NCBI RefSeq assembly: GCF_007570825.1
Contig: NZ_SUNB01000001.1
Coordinates: 372,001 to 436,000 of the forward strand
Origin: Pleionea sediminis
GTDB taxonomy: Bacteria; Pseudomonadota; Gammaproteobacteria; Enterobacterales; Kangiellaceae
DNA length: 64,000 nt
Reading direction: 5' to 3'
The notes under the pieces were generated by a model. The model saw only the letters and a program-made list of their open reading frames with translations, had not been told where the DNA came from and ran no database searches. Position numbers and translations under genes: made by a program. Positions 34,714 to 45,059 of this stretch are shown one piece after another (position 1 is the stretch's first letter; each line of letters starts with the position of its first letter).

Positions 34714-36900
34714 CTAGTTAGCTTCACCACTCAGGGTGACGCCCGAATAATTTCGATAGGCGCGAATACTAAAATACCAAGTTCCCGCTTGAGGATTGTT
34801 GATACGACAAGTTTCATTATTCCCGTTAAGATAAGGCCGACAAACATAACTTGATGTTGTTGGCTCAGATCCAAAACGCAAATACATGTCGGCATCACCC
34901 GTCCCACCCGAAAGTCGACCGACTAATTCCGTCATATTCTCAGGTACTTCTAACGTATAATGACGCCAGCTGCCACGGCTTCCTGACAAGTTAGTTTCGG
35001 TGAAACTAACGCCATCATTTCCACCACCATCTTCAGTGTAGTCAGCGACTAATTCAACGCCTTCAAATGCATTATAGGCTTTTATCATCACATAATATCG
35101 GCCCGTTTGTGCATTACTGAAATTACACACTTCGTCGTTACCACCAATGTAAGGTCGGCAATCGTATTCATTAAGTGTTGGTGGCTCACCAAACATAACG
35201 TACAAATCTGCGTCACCCGAACCTTCAGACATGGTAAATGAAACAGAACGAGCATTTTCTGGAACATCAAAATTAAAATACAATGCCTGATCACTCGCAG
35301 CAGATAGGTTACCCGCCGGAACACCTTTTTCTAATTGACCATCATTAACGTTACTGACAGAAACTTGCTGAGTGTTTGAGTCAGTGTTTCCATCATTGTC
35401 TGTCACTGTGAGTGAAACGTTATAATCACCGGCTTGATTGTATGTATGTACAGGGTTCGACGCGGTACTAGAAGAACCATCTCCGAAACTCCATTGATAG
35501 GATACGATCGTGCCATCACTATCATCACTCGTATCAGTGAAAGTAACTTCTAATGCGTCAGCAGAATAATTGAAGCTTGCAATAGGTTCACCTGTAGGCG
35601 GCAAGTTGTCACCGGTAGGAATTTGATTGTTAAAATGCGTAGCAACTTGAGGCCAAATTCGATTGATTAACACACCTTGATTGGTACATCCTCCAAAGTG
35701 ATGAAGCGCAATAACTTTATTAGTGCTTGAAGCAAGAACAGGCGAACCAGAACTTCCTCCTGTCGTATCACAGTAATACCCCATATCGGTGTTATTACCA
35801 CGACCATTGACTTCAGGCTCATCAACGCGACAGATTCCCCCGATATTTTGATCACTCTCAATCGATAATTCTTTTGGATTGCCACTACCATGCTGAGCAA
35901 TATAAATAGCCTCATTTAACTCTGCATTTCTTACATCTAAACCAAAGTAACCAAAAGACTCTACTGAAGGAAAATTATTAATAGTAAACAGCGTATAATC
36001 TAATTCATAGTCAGTGGCCAATATTGATGCTCCCGTTACAATAACAGTATCTTCGATCGAGCCTCCACCACAACCCGAGCGTTGATAGTTAAACCACACT
36101 TCGGTGTTTTGGAGAGTCGAAGTCGATGAGACACAATGATTGTTTGTAAACATGCGGTTGTCATCACCAACGCGCCACCCCGTACATAATCCAGAACCAT
36201 TCATTAACAAACGAGCAACCGGTCGAGTTCTCTCGAACTCAGTTGGATGTGAATCAGCCCAACACTGAACGTCTCTCCGCTCGTTAACACCACAAGTCGA
36301 TAATGGTTGAGTACCATTATTTTCCTGGTTATACATCCATTCGTTTAATTCGTCCTGCGGAAGCCCCTGCATGAATGAATCGATTTCGACGTAATAGGAC
36401 TGCTCTGAAAGGCTAGCTGCTTCAATTTCAACAACAACAGCATCGCCAATAATAGAAAGAGCAGAAAAAGAACTTGAACCGTCATCGCCAGGGTTCAATG
36501 TGTAAAGAGAAGGATTTGTCCCACCATATTGATGAATTTGTGAGCCAGAAGGATTGCTGACTTTAATGACCGCACCTGATGGAACTGAAATCTTATTAAA
36601 ATGCAATTTAATAAAGCTGGCGCCAGGTCGTTTGATGACTATTTTATTGGGGCTAGTAACATCAAATGCAGACGATGCCCGCTTTAGCTGTCCTTTGTTA
36701 GCAATTAACGCACGATAGCTTATCGGCTTTGCAACCTGAACAACGGATTGTGTTATTTTTTGCTTCGTTTTCTTATTGGTCGCTTCAGTCGTTAAGTTTT
36801 TAGCTTTGACGACTTCATTTGCGCTACTTTCAGAGTAACTACTCGATAAGTAAGAACTAAAAAATAGGAATAACATAATGTAAAAAATGGATCGCTTCAT
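34714..36900 (-). CDS. Secreted trypsin-like serine protease with PKD and two PPC domains
   Basis: A 728-residue exoenzyme. It has a signal peptide (residues 1-23) and a pro-region. The trypsin-fold domain shows catalytic His in FTNNHCVSS, Asp in YELDYTLF and Ser in GGSSGSPVLAS, as in lysyl-endopeptidase-like secreted proteases. A PKD domain follows (VSYQWSFGDGSSS, then HTYNQAGDYNVSLTVTD), then two PPC domains (GDADLYVMFGEPP and GDADMYLRFGSEP) that often aid secretion and are removed on maturation. AGAGG precedes the ATG. Monocistronic; likely nutritional. Confidence 0.93.
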   Translation of the reverse strand: MKRSIFYIMLFLFFSSYLSSSYSESSANEVVKAKNLTTEATNKKTKQKITQSVVQVAKPISYRALIANKGQLKRASSAFDVTSPNKIVIKRPGASFIKLHFNKISVPSGAVIKVSNPSGSQIHQYGGTNPSLYTLNPGDDGSSSFSALSIIGDAVVVEIEAASLSEQSYYVEIDSFMQGLPQDELNEWMYNQENNGTQPLSTCGVNERRDVQCWADSHPTEFERTRPVARLLMNGSGLCTGWRVGDDNRMFTNNHCVSSTSTLQNTEVWFNYQRSGCGGGSIEDTVIVTGASILATDYELDYTLFTINNFPSVESFGYFGLDVRNAELNEAIYIAQHGSGNPKELSIESDQNIGGICRVDEPEVNGRGNNTDMGYYCDTTGGSSGSPVLASSTNKVIALHHFGGCTNQGVLINRIWPQVATHFNNQIPTGDNLPPTGEPIASFNYSADALEVTFTDTSDDSDGTIVSYQWSFGDGSSSTASNPVHTYNQAGDYNVSLTVTDNDGNTDSNTQQVSVSNVNDGQLEKGVPAGNLSAASDQALYFNFDVPENARSVSFTMSEGSGDADLYVMFGEPPTLNEYDCRPYIGGNDEVCNFSNAQTGRYYVMIKAYNAFEGVELVADYTEDGGGNDGVSFTETNLSGSRGSWRHYTLEVPENMTELVGRLSGGTGDADMYLRFGSEPTTSSYVCRPYLNGNNETCRINNPQAGTWYFSIRAYRNYSGVTLSGEAN

Positions 36901-37295
36901 AACTCTGCCTCTTCAGTGATATTTTTATAACAACTTAGAGAGTTGCTTTATTATTTAAGTCTAATGACTTAAGTTTTTTTGTTTTATGATGTCAAAATCA
37001 GACGTACATTCGAGATGAACTCGTGAATACATTTTGAGCATCATTACTCACGTTATACTTGAGGCGAATTTTTTTCCATTTTTTGAATTAAATTTTAATC
37101 ACATTTTATAAATATATCTCCAATATTGATTATGAGAAAGGTACGGTTTTTCTCAAGATTTAATAAATCAATAATAGCTGTGTCACTTATCCTTATTTAA
37201 ATATTTTAATCTCAATTTTAATTAAACCTTAAAAAATTTACTTTTATTTAAAATAAAAAATAATCATATTCATTAATTAGTACAAGTGTACACAG
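36901..37295. other. AT-rich intergenic region
   Basis: Between the protease promoter side and the end of tamB. Very AT-rich, with poly-T/A stretches near 37070-37260. No gene or clear hairpin was recognised. Confidence 0.5.
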
Positions 37296-40200
37296 TTACT
37301 GCTCATCATTTTTTTGGTCTTCATTTGGCTCATTTGATTGAGTGGTCGAATCAAACTGTTTCTTATACGATAGTGAGGCACTCATCTCCTGGCCACTAAT
37401 TGCTTCAAATGAAAGATTCGGCGTTAGTTTATATTCAATAATCCATCCCGCTTGAAATTCATTAGTTGAGTCAATCGTTGTTCCATATCCAACACTTAGC
37501 TTATCGTTAACTTGTGTTGCAATATCAATTCGTGAGCTGTCAGCTTCCATTTTACTTGAAATTTGAATATTTTTGATTCCCAGAGCATCGCCAACCTTTT
37601 GCGCAACTCGATTCGCACCTTCAACACCTAAACTGATAGCTGCATTGGCCAAAGCATTGCCTTCTGACTCAGATAATGACTCAATGGATCGCCCCGTCAC
37701 TAATAGCGCAAGGATATTTTCTTCAGCCATTGGTGGTTCCGAATACAAAGTCAACTTTGGGTTTGCCAAAGAGCCATCTGCAATAACGCCAACTTTCAAA
37801 TCATCAACGGTTCGCGTTGCTTTAAATTGAATTCCGGGATTTTCGAGTGAACCTAGAAATAATAACTGCCCTTCTTCAATCGTTAATACTTGTTTATAAG
37901 CTTCGAACTTACCTGACTTTAACAACAACTCACCCGTCAGTTGAACACTCTTCTTTTGTTGAGCTAACAGGTCGAGGTTTCCAACTAGCTGGCTGCTTAG
38001 ACCAAACCCAGAGAAATAGACTTCTCGACCCGTTTTGATATTCAAGTCAATGAGATACTGTGTGGTGCTTTGCTCTTTGTTGATATCACCAATTAATACT
38101 TCATCGTCAGATACTGTGACACTCTTTCTTGGTAATTTCTTTAACTTTATGTCGGCTTCATCGAGAATTATATCACCCGTTAGTTTATACAGATTATCAA
38201 TAAAGCTTGCTTTTAATATCGGAGTTACAACGATTTTTCCACTATTATCGTCGAGTATCTTCAACTTCTCACCCGTGATATCAGCAATAAATTGCATTGT
38301 CGGAAAAAGCTCGACTTCCCCTTTTAAAGTTAAGAATCCTGCTTTATTACTTAGTTTTCCATTAACAAAGGTTTTATTATTCTTAGAGTTCAAAGATAAT
38401 TGCGAGTCTTGAATATCCAAACCAATCTCTTCCATCACCAGTTTATTCACATTCACTTCACCATTGCCATTCAAATTAAAACGATTAAACTGACCATCAA
38501 TGGATAACTGGTGCTGCCAATCAATATCAACTTTATCGACTCGAGTTTGCCATTTTTTCAACCACTCAAAGTCAGATATCTTGATATCCGCACTTCCAGA
38601 AAACTGACTGTTCGAACGAATAGGCCAGTCAAGCTTCCACTGAGAGTTGATTCTATCTTGGTCTTTTAAATCGATAGCAAGAGATACATCAGCGACACTT
38701 TTATTCAGCTTTGCATCAAGCTGTAGGTTGGATATGCCTAACTCGGTCGCTGGCGCTATTGTATTAGCCAGCTTATTATCTTCTTTAGTGTATGCACGAG
38801 GCAGTTGGAGCCTTATTCCAGACTGAGCGAGCGCTAACTGCCAACGATCGAGCGTATAATACTTTAAACTGATGGCGCCTTGGGGGGATATCAGCTTAGA
38901 TTGGGTTTGTGGTAGATTAAATTCTTGCTCATGTGCTTTCCAATCAATTCGAATGCTGTTGTCTTCTTTACTTTTTATCGTTGGTGACAACCAGGAAGCA
39001 GACCAATAATCTTGTCGAACCGAAAGTTCATTCGCTTTTAGATCAAGTTTAAAAGTATCAATAACATTTTGACGACCACCCAAGTCGACATCACCACTCA
39101 AATATCCAGACAGCTCAGCGTTCCAACTTGGAGCTAATTCACTTATCAACTCACTCACGCGATTAAGATTAATATTTTTTAACTCGCCTTTAACTTTCCA
39201 CTGTTCGAAATTAGACTGTCCCGTTAAACAAACGCTTCCTATCTCTGAAAGACACGCTTCAGAGAAATTGATGTTACTTTCAAAGTATTGAATAGAATTC
39301 GCAGTGAAGCGAAATGGCTTTTGCGAGTTAACATCGACATCGATATTGGTTAATGAAATACCGTCTATAGATGATAACTGACCAGGATAGTTGAAAACCA
39401 TAGAAAAAGGATAATCCAAAAACTTTCCACGAGCATTCAGCTTTTGTTGTTCACCGACTTGAAGAACCTGTATCAAGGAATCGGATAACGTATAATCCTG
39501 ATAGTTAAATTGTTTGGCCGATAGAGTACCGCTCAATGACTCAGTAAGAGTGATATGCCAATTAAGGTCAGTAGTAGAAAAGGACTGAAAATGAAACTTT
39601 GGCAGGTTACCTTGAGAATCAATAAGCCACTGACCATCTTTGAGTTGCCCGGTGGCTTTAACACGACTGCTCGGTGCTAACATAGGATGCTTTAATGCGC
39701 TGTCTGGAACTAAACTTAACTCCATAAAAGCAGATATAATCTTATCAATGCCAATATCAGCAGACGCATGTGCTTTCCCTTTCAATCCCAGAATAGAAAA
39801 ATCTTGAGTGCTAGCATTCAACTGGTTATCGATAACTGATAACTCAACATTAATTTCAAACTGTTTATTCGCGGCTATATTAAACTCATCGAAAGTCTTT
39901 AGAGCAGAGTTAAGAAACTGGCCAGATAAGTTTGTTTTCAGTTGAGAGTCTTGTGCCCAATTGGTAACTGAATTTATGTTCAACTCTGAATTAAGCGTAC
40001 TGTATTCAACTTCATTTGAGCTGAGCTTCGTTTTCAGTGTTGAAGTAAGTTGAGGCCAAACTAAATCGACAACTATTTCAGTCGGTTTAAGCATAGGTTC
40101 ATTCAGTGGCGACGCTAATTCAAACTTCTCTAATACCGGAACCAAAGACTGCTCTTCTAAATGCCATAAAAAGTTTGTTAAGTTTAATTGAGGAAAAAGA

Positions 40201-40937
40201 GAAAAATCTCCATCAAATCGAGAATTAAGCCACCCCACTGTTGTTCCTGTTAAGGTGTTTTCATTATTGAGTGAGCCTTTTGAACTCATTCTAAAATGCA
40301 AGTCTTCAATGTGCCAGTCGAGGACTAATTTATGTTTCCATTGATTGAGGGTATCAACGGATGCTTTTAATTTAATTCGACTATTCGCTACTCTCGAACG
40401 AAGCTCTTTCAATTTGATTTGGCTTTGCTTTACGGTTAATGACTTTATCTCTGTTGTCTTTATTTGCAATAAGGATTGAGTTGAAGCTTGTTTGACTTCC
40501 GATATTGTCAAAAGATTAACGTTTAACTGTTGGACATCCAAAGAAAAAGGCAACTCGATTTCGGGTAGTGCCGACAAGGTATCATCTTGATTGATATCCT
40601 CAGCCTGAGACTTTAAGTACACGTCGACATTTTCCAACTCTATGGAGTTACATCTAAAAAAACCCACTAAAAAATCAAACCAATGACAATCGAGTTGAAC
40701 CGACTTTCCCTCGAATGACCAACCATTATCTTGCCAACGGAGGGCTTGTAAAGTGATTGAATCATTTAATGTACCATCTAACTTCTCCCAAGTAAGATTT
40801 TCGGGAATCCAAGGTTCGGCTCGCTTTATTGCCCACTGCAGTCCTGAAGAACTGAAATACACCCAGGTTGACACACTTACTAAAGAAGTAAGTATGATTA
40901 AAATAACGATTAAAGTGGGCTTTAAAATAAACTTCAT
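37296..40937 (-). CDS. tamB: TamB, translocation and assembly module inner-membrane subunit
   Basis: A 1213-residue AsmA/TamB-type bridge protein. One N-terminal membrane helix (residues 7-28) is followed by about 1000 residues of repeating beta-strand pattern that would form a long periplasmic groove. The C-terminal TamB (DUF490) domain contains FLGSLENPGIQFKATR and ENILALLVTGRSIESLS. TamB works with TamA in outer-membrane protein insertion and phospholipid transport. It overlaps the tamA stop by 4 bases (ATGA). Its Gln/Lys-rich acidic tail is not diagnostic. Confidence 0.93.
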   Translation of the reverse strand: MKFILKPTLIVILIILTSLVSVSTWVYFSSSGLQWAIKRAEPWIPENLTWEKLDGTLNDSITLQALRWQDNGWSFEGKSVQLDCHWFDFLVGFFRCNSIELENVDVYLKSQAEDINQDDTLSALPEIELPFSLDVQQLNVNLLTISEVKQASTQSLLQIKTTEIKSLTVKQSQIKLKELRSRVANSRIKLKASVDTLNQWKHKLVLDWHIEDLHFRMSSKGSLNNENTLTGTTVGWLNSRFDGDFSLFPQLNLTNFLWHLEEQSLVPVLEKFELASPLNEPMLKPTEIVVDLVWPQLTSTLKTKLSSNEVEYSTLNSELNINSVTNWAQDSQLKTNLSGQFLNSALKTFDEFNIAANKQFEINVELSVIDNQLNASTQDFSILGLKGKAHASADIGIDKIISAFMELSLVPDSALKHPMLAPSSRVKATGQLKDGQWLIDSQGNLPKFHFQSFSTTDLNWHITLTESLSGTLSAKQFNYQDYTLSDSLIQVLQVGEQQKLNARGKFLDYPFSMVFNYPGQLSSIDGISLTNIDVDVNSQKPFRFTANSIQYFESNINFSEACLSEIGSVCLTGQSNFEQWKVKGELKNINLNRVSELISELAPSWNAELSGYLSGDVDLGGRQNVIDTFKLDLKANELSVRQDYWSASWLSPTIKSKEDNSIRIDWKAHEQEFNLPQTQSKLISPQGAISLKYYTLDRWQLALAQSGIRLQLPRAYTKEDNKLANTIAPATELGISNLQLDAKLNKSVADVSLAIDLKDQDRINSQWKLDWPIRSNSQFSGSADIKISDFEWLKKWQTRVDKVDIDWQHQLSIDGQFNRFNLNGNGEVNVNKLVMEEIGLDIQDSQLSLNSKNNKTFVNGKLSNKAGFLTLKGEVELFPTMQFIADITGEKLKILDDNSGKIVVTPILKASFIDNLYKLTGDIILDEADIKLKKLPRKSVTVSDDEVLIGDINKEQSTTQYLIDLNIKTGREVYFSGFGLSSQLVGNLDLLAQQKKSVQLTGELLLKSGKFEAYKQVLTIEEGQLLFLGSLENPGIQFKATRTVDDLKVGVIADGSLANPKLTLYSEPPMAEENILALLVTGRSIESLSESEGNALANAAISLGVEGANRVAQKVGDALGIKNIQISSKMEADSSRIDIATQVNDKLSVGYGTTIDSTNEFQAGWIIEYKLTPNLSFEAISGQEMSASLSYKKQFDSTTQSNEPNEDQKNDEQ

Positions 40938-42694
40938 AAATCAGGCCCAATGGTAATATGCCAACGCCATTCTTTTGGATCATCCAATCCTCGAGCAACA
41001 TCGAAACGAATGGCTCCAACGGGTGTTACCCATCGAATTCCCATTCCCACAGAGCGGCTTAGCTCATAATCACTTTTATGGTTAAATGCATCGCCGGCAT
41101 CGGTGAATAAAGCCCAGCGCCAATTATCTTTAAACTCCCAATCAATCTCGGCGGACTGGGTGAGTAGGTAACGACCACCAATTATATTTCCATCACCATC
41201 TCTTGGCGCTAGCGATTGATACTCATATCCTCTGACAGAAGTATCACCACCAGCAAAAAATCGATAGGTAGTTGGCATTTGATTAATAAACTTATCCAAT
41301 TCCATATCCGTTATTCCTGATTGAAAACGCCATAGAAAGCGCCAGTCTTCATTGAACGAATATATCCATTTTATTTTTTGTTCCCATTGTATAAATTGTA
41401 AATCAGGATCACTGATTCTCTCGTCACTCAATCGAATAACAGAATGCCAATGCCAACCGTTCTTAACTCGGAAAGGATCTTTTAGACTGTAATAATCGAC
41501 TTGCCAGGAAGGTACGAGGTATTCTAAATAGCTTTCAATAACATCATTCGAAGATATTTCTTCTGCGGCTATCGTTGCCGCCCATTGAAATGACCAGTAA
41601 TCATTTAACTTATCAACCCATCGAGATTCAATAGAAGTAATTTTACTGCGCGCAATATCTTCATTTTTGAGACGATAACTAAACCGGTTAATCCACTCGT
41701 CCCCCAGTTCCATTAAGGGGATACGATACTGAAAATCGATACCAGAAGAAATTTCGCTCAGCTCCAAACTGGCAATATAATTATGCCCGCTATCATTTAC
41801 TCTTCTGTCGCGCCAACTCAATCCTAATCGACCGCCTGAATCCGTCCCATAACCAACCGAGGTTTTTAACTCATATTTTTCACGATCTTGAAGTTCAATT
41901 TTAACATCCACTTTTTTTCGTTCAGTATCGGGAACTCGCTTTATACTAACGTATGAAAAATACCCTGAACGATTCAGAGCCTGTTGTGCTTTTATGACAT
42001 CCGCCTGATCGTAAAAATCGGTAGTACTTAAATTATAAAATCTCTTTAAAAACGAACTTGATAATTCACTACCCTTTATCGCAATCTCTCCAAACTGATA
42101 ACGCGGTCCTAATACAATCGACCAATTTAAATGAGCTTCATGTTTGTCGGGATCAACAACTAACTCAGAAGTTTCAAAATTAGCTTCAAAGTAACCCAGC
42201 TCCAAAATTCGCGATTGAAGTCGAGTTTTTAATGCCGCGTAGTCACCGTGATTAAGCTTATCGCCGCGGTGAAATGAATATTCGTTTAACTCGTCTTCCA
42301 GTAAAGAGGCACCGATTCCTTCTCCCATTAGTTTTAGATTGATACTCGCCCAACGAATCGGTAAGCCAACATCAACGGTTAAATTCCACTGCTCATGGCC
42401 TCCTGACAAAGTTAAGTTAGGTGAATAATACCCGAGTGCTTTAAGTGCAGCCCGCACATTTCTTAAAATGTATTCATTCGAACGCGGGAAACCAAGTATC
42501 GACAGAGGAACCTTACCTTCATTAAGCTCCAGATGCGCAACAATATTATCTTTAACAGGTCCATCAACACCTTCAATAATTAAGGGTGAGCCAGCAGAAA
42601 ACAGCGACATACTGAAGGTAAAAAAATAAAATACAATGATGGTTTTTAACAATTTAAGCAACTCAATTAACAGCACAAATAACAATGCGAGCAT
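40934..42694 (-). CDS. tamA: TamA, Omp85-family outer-membrane subunit
   Basis: A 586-residue Omp85 protein. A hydrophobic N-terminus serves as signal, then three POTRA domains (including the LKALGYYSP and LQSRILELGYFEANFE repeats), then a 16-strand barrel with the loop-6 motif in FFAGGDTSVRGYEY. It ends in a typical outer-membrane strand (WRWHITIGPDL, terminal Leu rather than Phe). It partners with TamB, encoded next in the same operon. The signal region is unusually long, so the true start could be a later in-frame codon. Confidence 0.94.
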   Translation of the reverse strand: MLALLFVLLIELLKLLKTIIVFYFFTFSMSLFSAGSPLIIEGVDGPVKDNIVAHLELNEGKVPLSILGFPRSNEYILRNVRAALKALGYYSPNLTLSGGHEQWNLTVDVGLPIRWASINLKLMGEGIGASLLEDELNEYSFHRGDKLNHGDYAALKTRLQSRILELGYFEANFETSELVVDPDKHEAHLNWSIVLGPRYQFGEIAIKGSELSSSFLKRFYNLSTTDFYDQADVIKAQQALNRSGYFSYVSIKRVPDTERKKVDVKIELQDREKYELKTSVGYGTDSGGRLGLSWRDRRVNDSGHNYIASLELSEISSGIDFQYRIPLMELGDEWINRFSYRLKNEDIARSKITSIESRWVDKLNDYWSFQWAATIAAEEISSNDVIESYLEYLVPSWQVDYYSLKDPFRVKNGWHWHSVIRLSDERISDPDLQFIQWEQKIKWIYSFNEDWRFLWRFQSGITDMELDKFINQMPTTYRFFAGGDTSVRGYEYQSLAPRDGDGNIIGGRYLLTQSAEIDWEFKDNWRWALFTDAGDAFNHKSDYELSRSVGMGIRWVTPVGAIRFDVARGLDDPKEWRWHITIGPDL

Positions 42695-42734
42695 TCCAAT
42701 ATTTGTCTTGAGAATCCCGCATCATCTTTCAAAA

Positions 42735-43352
42735 CTACCGTCTATTACTGTAGTAGTTGGCAATAGGCGAATACGCCATTAGACGCTCGCGATGCCGTTC
42801 AAGTTCCGGAGCAATACGCGAAACTGAATCGGTTGGAACATACTCTAAATGTCCAGAACGGAGAGAGTTAGTCCAAACCAATACTTTTAAATCGGCAATG
42901 GTTAAAGAGTCTCCCACAAAAAAGTCGCCTCCATTTTCTTTCAACCGGCTTTCAGCCCAGCGTAAGTAACGAGTGAACGGCCCTTCTACCAATGCTTCTC
43001 GCTTAGCTTTTAAATCATCGCCTTGCAGTCCAAATGTTCGCACTAAGTGATTCGTCACATCTTCCAGAGCTTCAATAATTTCGTCACATAAGAGTGCAAG
43101 ATAAAGATCGTTAGGATAGAGACCGGTTTGTTTGCCGACGAAACGGCAAATGGCATTGCATTGAGTAATTGCCTTTCCATCAAGTTCAAGTACTGGTACT
43201 TGTTTTAGAGGTAACGATTGTCGAACCTCCGCAAAGTCAGACAGCGGGAATCGATCATCTTCAAACTCTATTCCTCCGATATGCAACGCCAATCGAATGG
43301 GCTCGCCGCGACCACCATCGACATCAAAATACGTTAATTTCAACTGGGACAT
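42735..43352 (-). CDS. Glutathione S-transferase (sigma/prostaglandin-synthase type)
   Basis: A 205-residue cytosolic GST. The N-terminal thioredoxin fold has LTYFDVDGGRGEPIRLAL with the catalytic Tyr8 region, the cis-Pro in KQVPVLELDG, and glutathione-binding ITQCNAICRF. The all-helical C-terminal domain has GDSLTIADLKVLVWT. The YF..xGRGEPIR signature is that of sigma-class enzymes. AAGGA precedes the ATG. It lies 40 bases upstream of tamA on the same strand, so it may share its transcript. Confidence 0.93.
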   Translation of the reverse strand: MSQLKLTYFDVDGGRGEPIRLALHIGGIEFEDDRFPLSDFAEVRQSLPLKQVPVLELDGKAITQCNAICRFVGKQTGLYPNDLYLALLCDEIIEALEDVTNHLVRTFGLQGDDLKAKREALVEGPFTRYLRWAESRLKENGGDFFVGDSLTIADLKVLVWTNSLRSGHLEYVPTDSVSRIAPELERHRERLMAYSPIANYYSNRR

Positions 43353-43525
43353 TTTCTTTTCCTTTTAAGCGCCATATTCTCATTTAGAGATTTCTGCTTT
43401 GTTAGATTGGATTTCTAGATTACCTTGCAAATTCTAAAGGCCTAAAGGTTCTTTTAACACCTCTCTTTTTCACAAAATCAATGAATGCTATTCTTAGCTC
43501 TAAACGAGCGAAAGGAACAGAAAAT

Positions 43526-44128
43526 ATGCAAAAGAAATGCATTGGATGTAAGCGAGAAATATCTTGGGGCAACAGTTCCTGCCCCTTTTGTGGCGCGGCT
43601 CAGAGTCGACTTCGACATTATGGTTCGAGTCTTGCGTTGGCAATTATCGTACTGGCAGCCCTTGGTTGGGTGAGCCACAAAAGCTTTCAATCATTACTTG
43701 AACAGTCGAAGCAACAACTACTAGAAAACAATCAACAGCAAGTGACCGCCGCTAATGAGCGAATTCAAGCGCTCGTTAATCAGATAGCAGAACTGGAGAG
43801 CCAACTTAAATCGGCTCAACAAAATAACCAACAGCTAAAAGAGAATCAGTCCGCTAAATCGGATGAGCGTCAATCAGAGATCCAAACGCTTAAATCACAA
43901 CTGGCATCCGCTCAAAAAGAAACCGAAAAGCAAGAAGGCAGAGCCAGCTGGTTAGGAAGAGAAAACAATCGACTAAAAAGCGAGCTAAATTCACTCAAAT
44001 CAGAATTGGCCGCGTTAAAAACAAGTAATGAAAGCCAATCGTCCAATAGCCAAAGTTTACTCCCCGCCGATCCTCCAACCGTAGAAACAACGCCTGAATC
44101 GTCGGACGACGAAACAAACAATCGTTAA
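43526..44128 (+). CDS. Zinc-ribbon membrane protein with coiled-coil tail
   Basis: A 200-residue protein. An N-terminal zinc ribbon (C-x2-C in KKCIGCKR and SSCPFCG) is followed by one membrane helix near residues 34-50 and a long Gln/Glu-rich coiled coil (about 60-180), ending in a Ser/Pro tail. The ATG at 43526 is chosen because AAAGGA lies about 10 bases upstream; an earlier ATG at 43481 is unsupported. No named family was recognised. Confidence 0.8.
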   Translation: MQKKCIGCKREISWGNSSCPFCGAAQSRLRHYGSSLALAIIVLAALGWVSHKSFQSLLEQSKQQLLENNQQQVTAANERIQALVNQIAELESQLKSAQQNNQQLKENQSAKSDERQSEIQTLKSQLASAQKETEKQEGRASWLGRENNRLKSELNSLKSELAALKTSNESQSSNSQSLLPADPPTVETTPESSDDETNNR

Positions 44129-44218
44129 ATCGTCTTATGATGGGATAGTTCACTTGTTTTAGGATGAAATACAATAGACATTCGGCCAAAGAATGCGCTT
44201 TTAAAACTTTGTTGATTC

Positions 44219-44249
44219 ATTGTTGCCTTTTTATAGAAAAGGCAACAAT
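44219..44249. terminator. 13-bp perfect hairpin after the zinc-ribbon gene
   Basis: ATTGTTGCCTTTT pairs with AAAAGGCAACAAT over a 5-base loop. It lies 90 bases after the stop. The T run is inside the stem rather than after it, so strength on the plus strand is uncertain. Confidence 0.6.
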
Positions 44250-44733
44250 CAACTTGTTTATTAATTGAATAAAAAGCAATCACTTCTCAGAACATTATTA
44301 AATAAATTGTACACTTTTTAACTGTGAATTATTTACATCAAAAAATACACTTTTTAATCACCAATAATTTACAAAATATTATTTGCATCTTTGATTTGAA
44401 AAACTAGTCCCATTTCTATAAAAATTTAAAAACTAATTATTCTTTTTAAATATTGACATAACATCTTGAAATTTGAGATGAATCACCAAGTTGGCAGAAA
44501 ATTGCTAATGATTCGACAGTATGTTTATAGCAGTAAAACACAATTCATATTATCGGAATGGACACACTCTCCAGTGTGTAAAATTTAATAAGATTAAAAT
44601 ATGTCAAGCACTGTTAATAATTGTCCAATAGAATTGGCTAACGAACTAAGTGGTCCGACATAGCTTTGTTTGATCTAAATTTGGTTTATGTGTAACCTTG
44701 CCGCCGCTTTATTGCTCTTTGGTCAATGCAATG

Positions 44734-44785
44734 GGTTGGGCATACCAACCAAGAGAAACGAGGAAACTCGTGTCGGTTTTCCGAC
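44734..44785 (+). promoter_or_regulatory. Three tandem hairpins in the precursor 5' leader
   Basis: In order: GGTTGG/CCAACC with a 5-base loop (44734-44750), ACGAG/CTCGT with a GAAA loop (44758-44771) and GTCGG/CCGAC with a TTTT loop (44772-44785). They end 29 bases before the precursor ATG. A structured mRNA leader acting on stability or translation, or a factor-binding site, would fit. Confidence 0.55.
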
Positions 44786-44814
44786 TCGTACCTTTACAAT
44801 AATGGAGATTAACC

Positions 44815-44997
44815 ATGAGAGAACTTAACCAACAAGAAATTAACTGGGTTGCCGGTGGTTGTGGTGGAGCTGATGAAGAAGGTGAATACAGCCCAAATGG
44901 CGACGTAATTGTAAAGCCTGAAGACGGTCCCGAAACTGGCATTGGTGGTAAAGAAGAAACGATCAATGATTGGTTAAACTGGCTTTTTGGCTTGTAA
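44815..44997 (+). CDS. Microcin-like double-Gly precursor peptide
   Basis: A 60-residue peptide. The 15-residue leader MRELNQQEINWVAGG is a textbook class II microcin/bacteriocin double-Gly leader (compare the microcin V type, with acidic residue, hydrophobic and V-x-G-G spacing). The predicted 45-residue core starts CGGADEEGEYSPNGD, is acidic and Gly-rich, and ends hydrophobic (NDWLNWLFGL). GGAG lies 7 bases before the ATG. The CvaA/CvaB-like export pair follows at 49.3 kb, after a large regulator. There is no obvious modifying enzyme on this strand and no recognised immunity gene. Export by the C39 transporter is well supported; an antibacterial role is inferred. Confidence 0.85.
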   Translation: MRELNQQEINWVAGGCGGADEEGEYSPNGDVIVKPEDGPETGIGGKEETINDWLNWLFGL

Positions 44998-45021
44998 GAC
45001 ATACTAAGAAATTAAAAAGTA

Positions 45022-45040
45022 GCGGACTTCACAAGTCCGC
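45022..45040 (+). terminator. Hairpin after the microcin-like precursor
   Basis: GCGGACTT pairs with AAGTCCGC over a 3-base loop, 25 bases after the stop. There is no T run, so it may protect the mRNA end or attenuate rather than fully terminate. Confidence 0.5.
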
Positions 45041-45059
45041 GCCATATTCACACAACATA

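Larger units (their letters stand above)
44129..44814. other. Intergenic region ahead of the microcin-like precursor
   Basis: AT-rich. It contains a 13-bp inverted repeat (44219-44249), a 7-bp hairpin ACACACT/AGTGTGT (44562-44579) and three tandem hairpins just before the precursor (44734-44785). A TTGACA hexamer at 44453-44458 is a possible -35 but lacks a good -10. Tiny frames here (for example 44601-44663) have no ribosome site. Confidence 0.55.

Noticed and set aside
44601-44663. 20-codon frame upstream of the microcin-like gene as an extra peptide
   Set aside because: No Shine-Dalgarno sequence, no double-Gly leader, and too short to judge.
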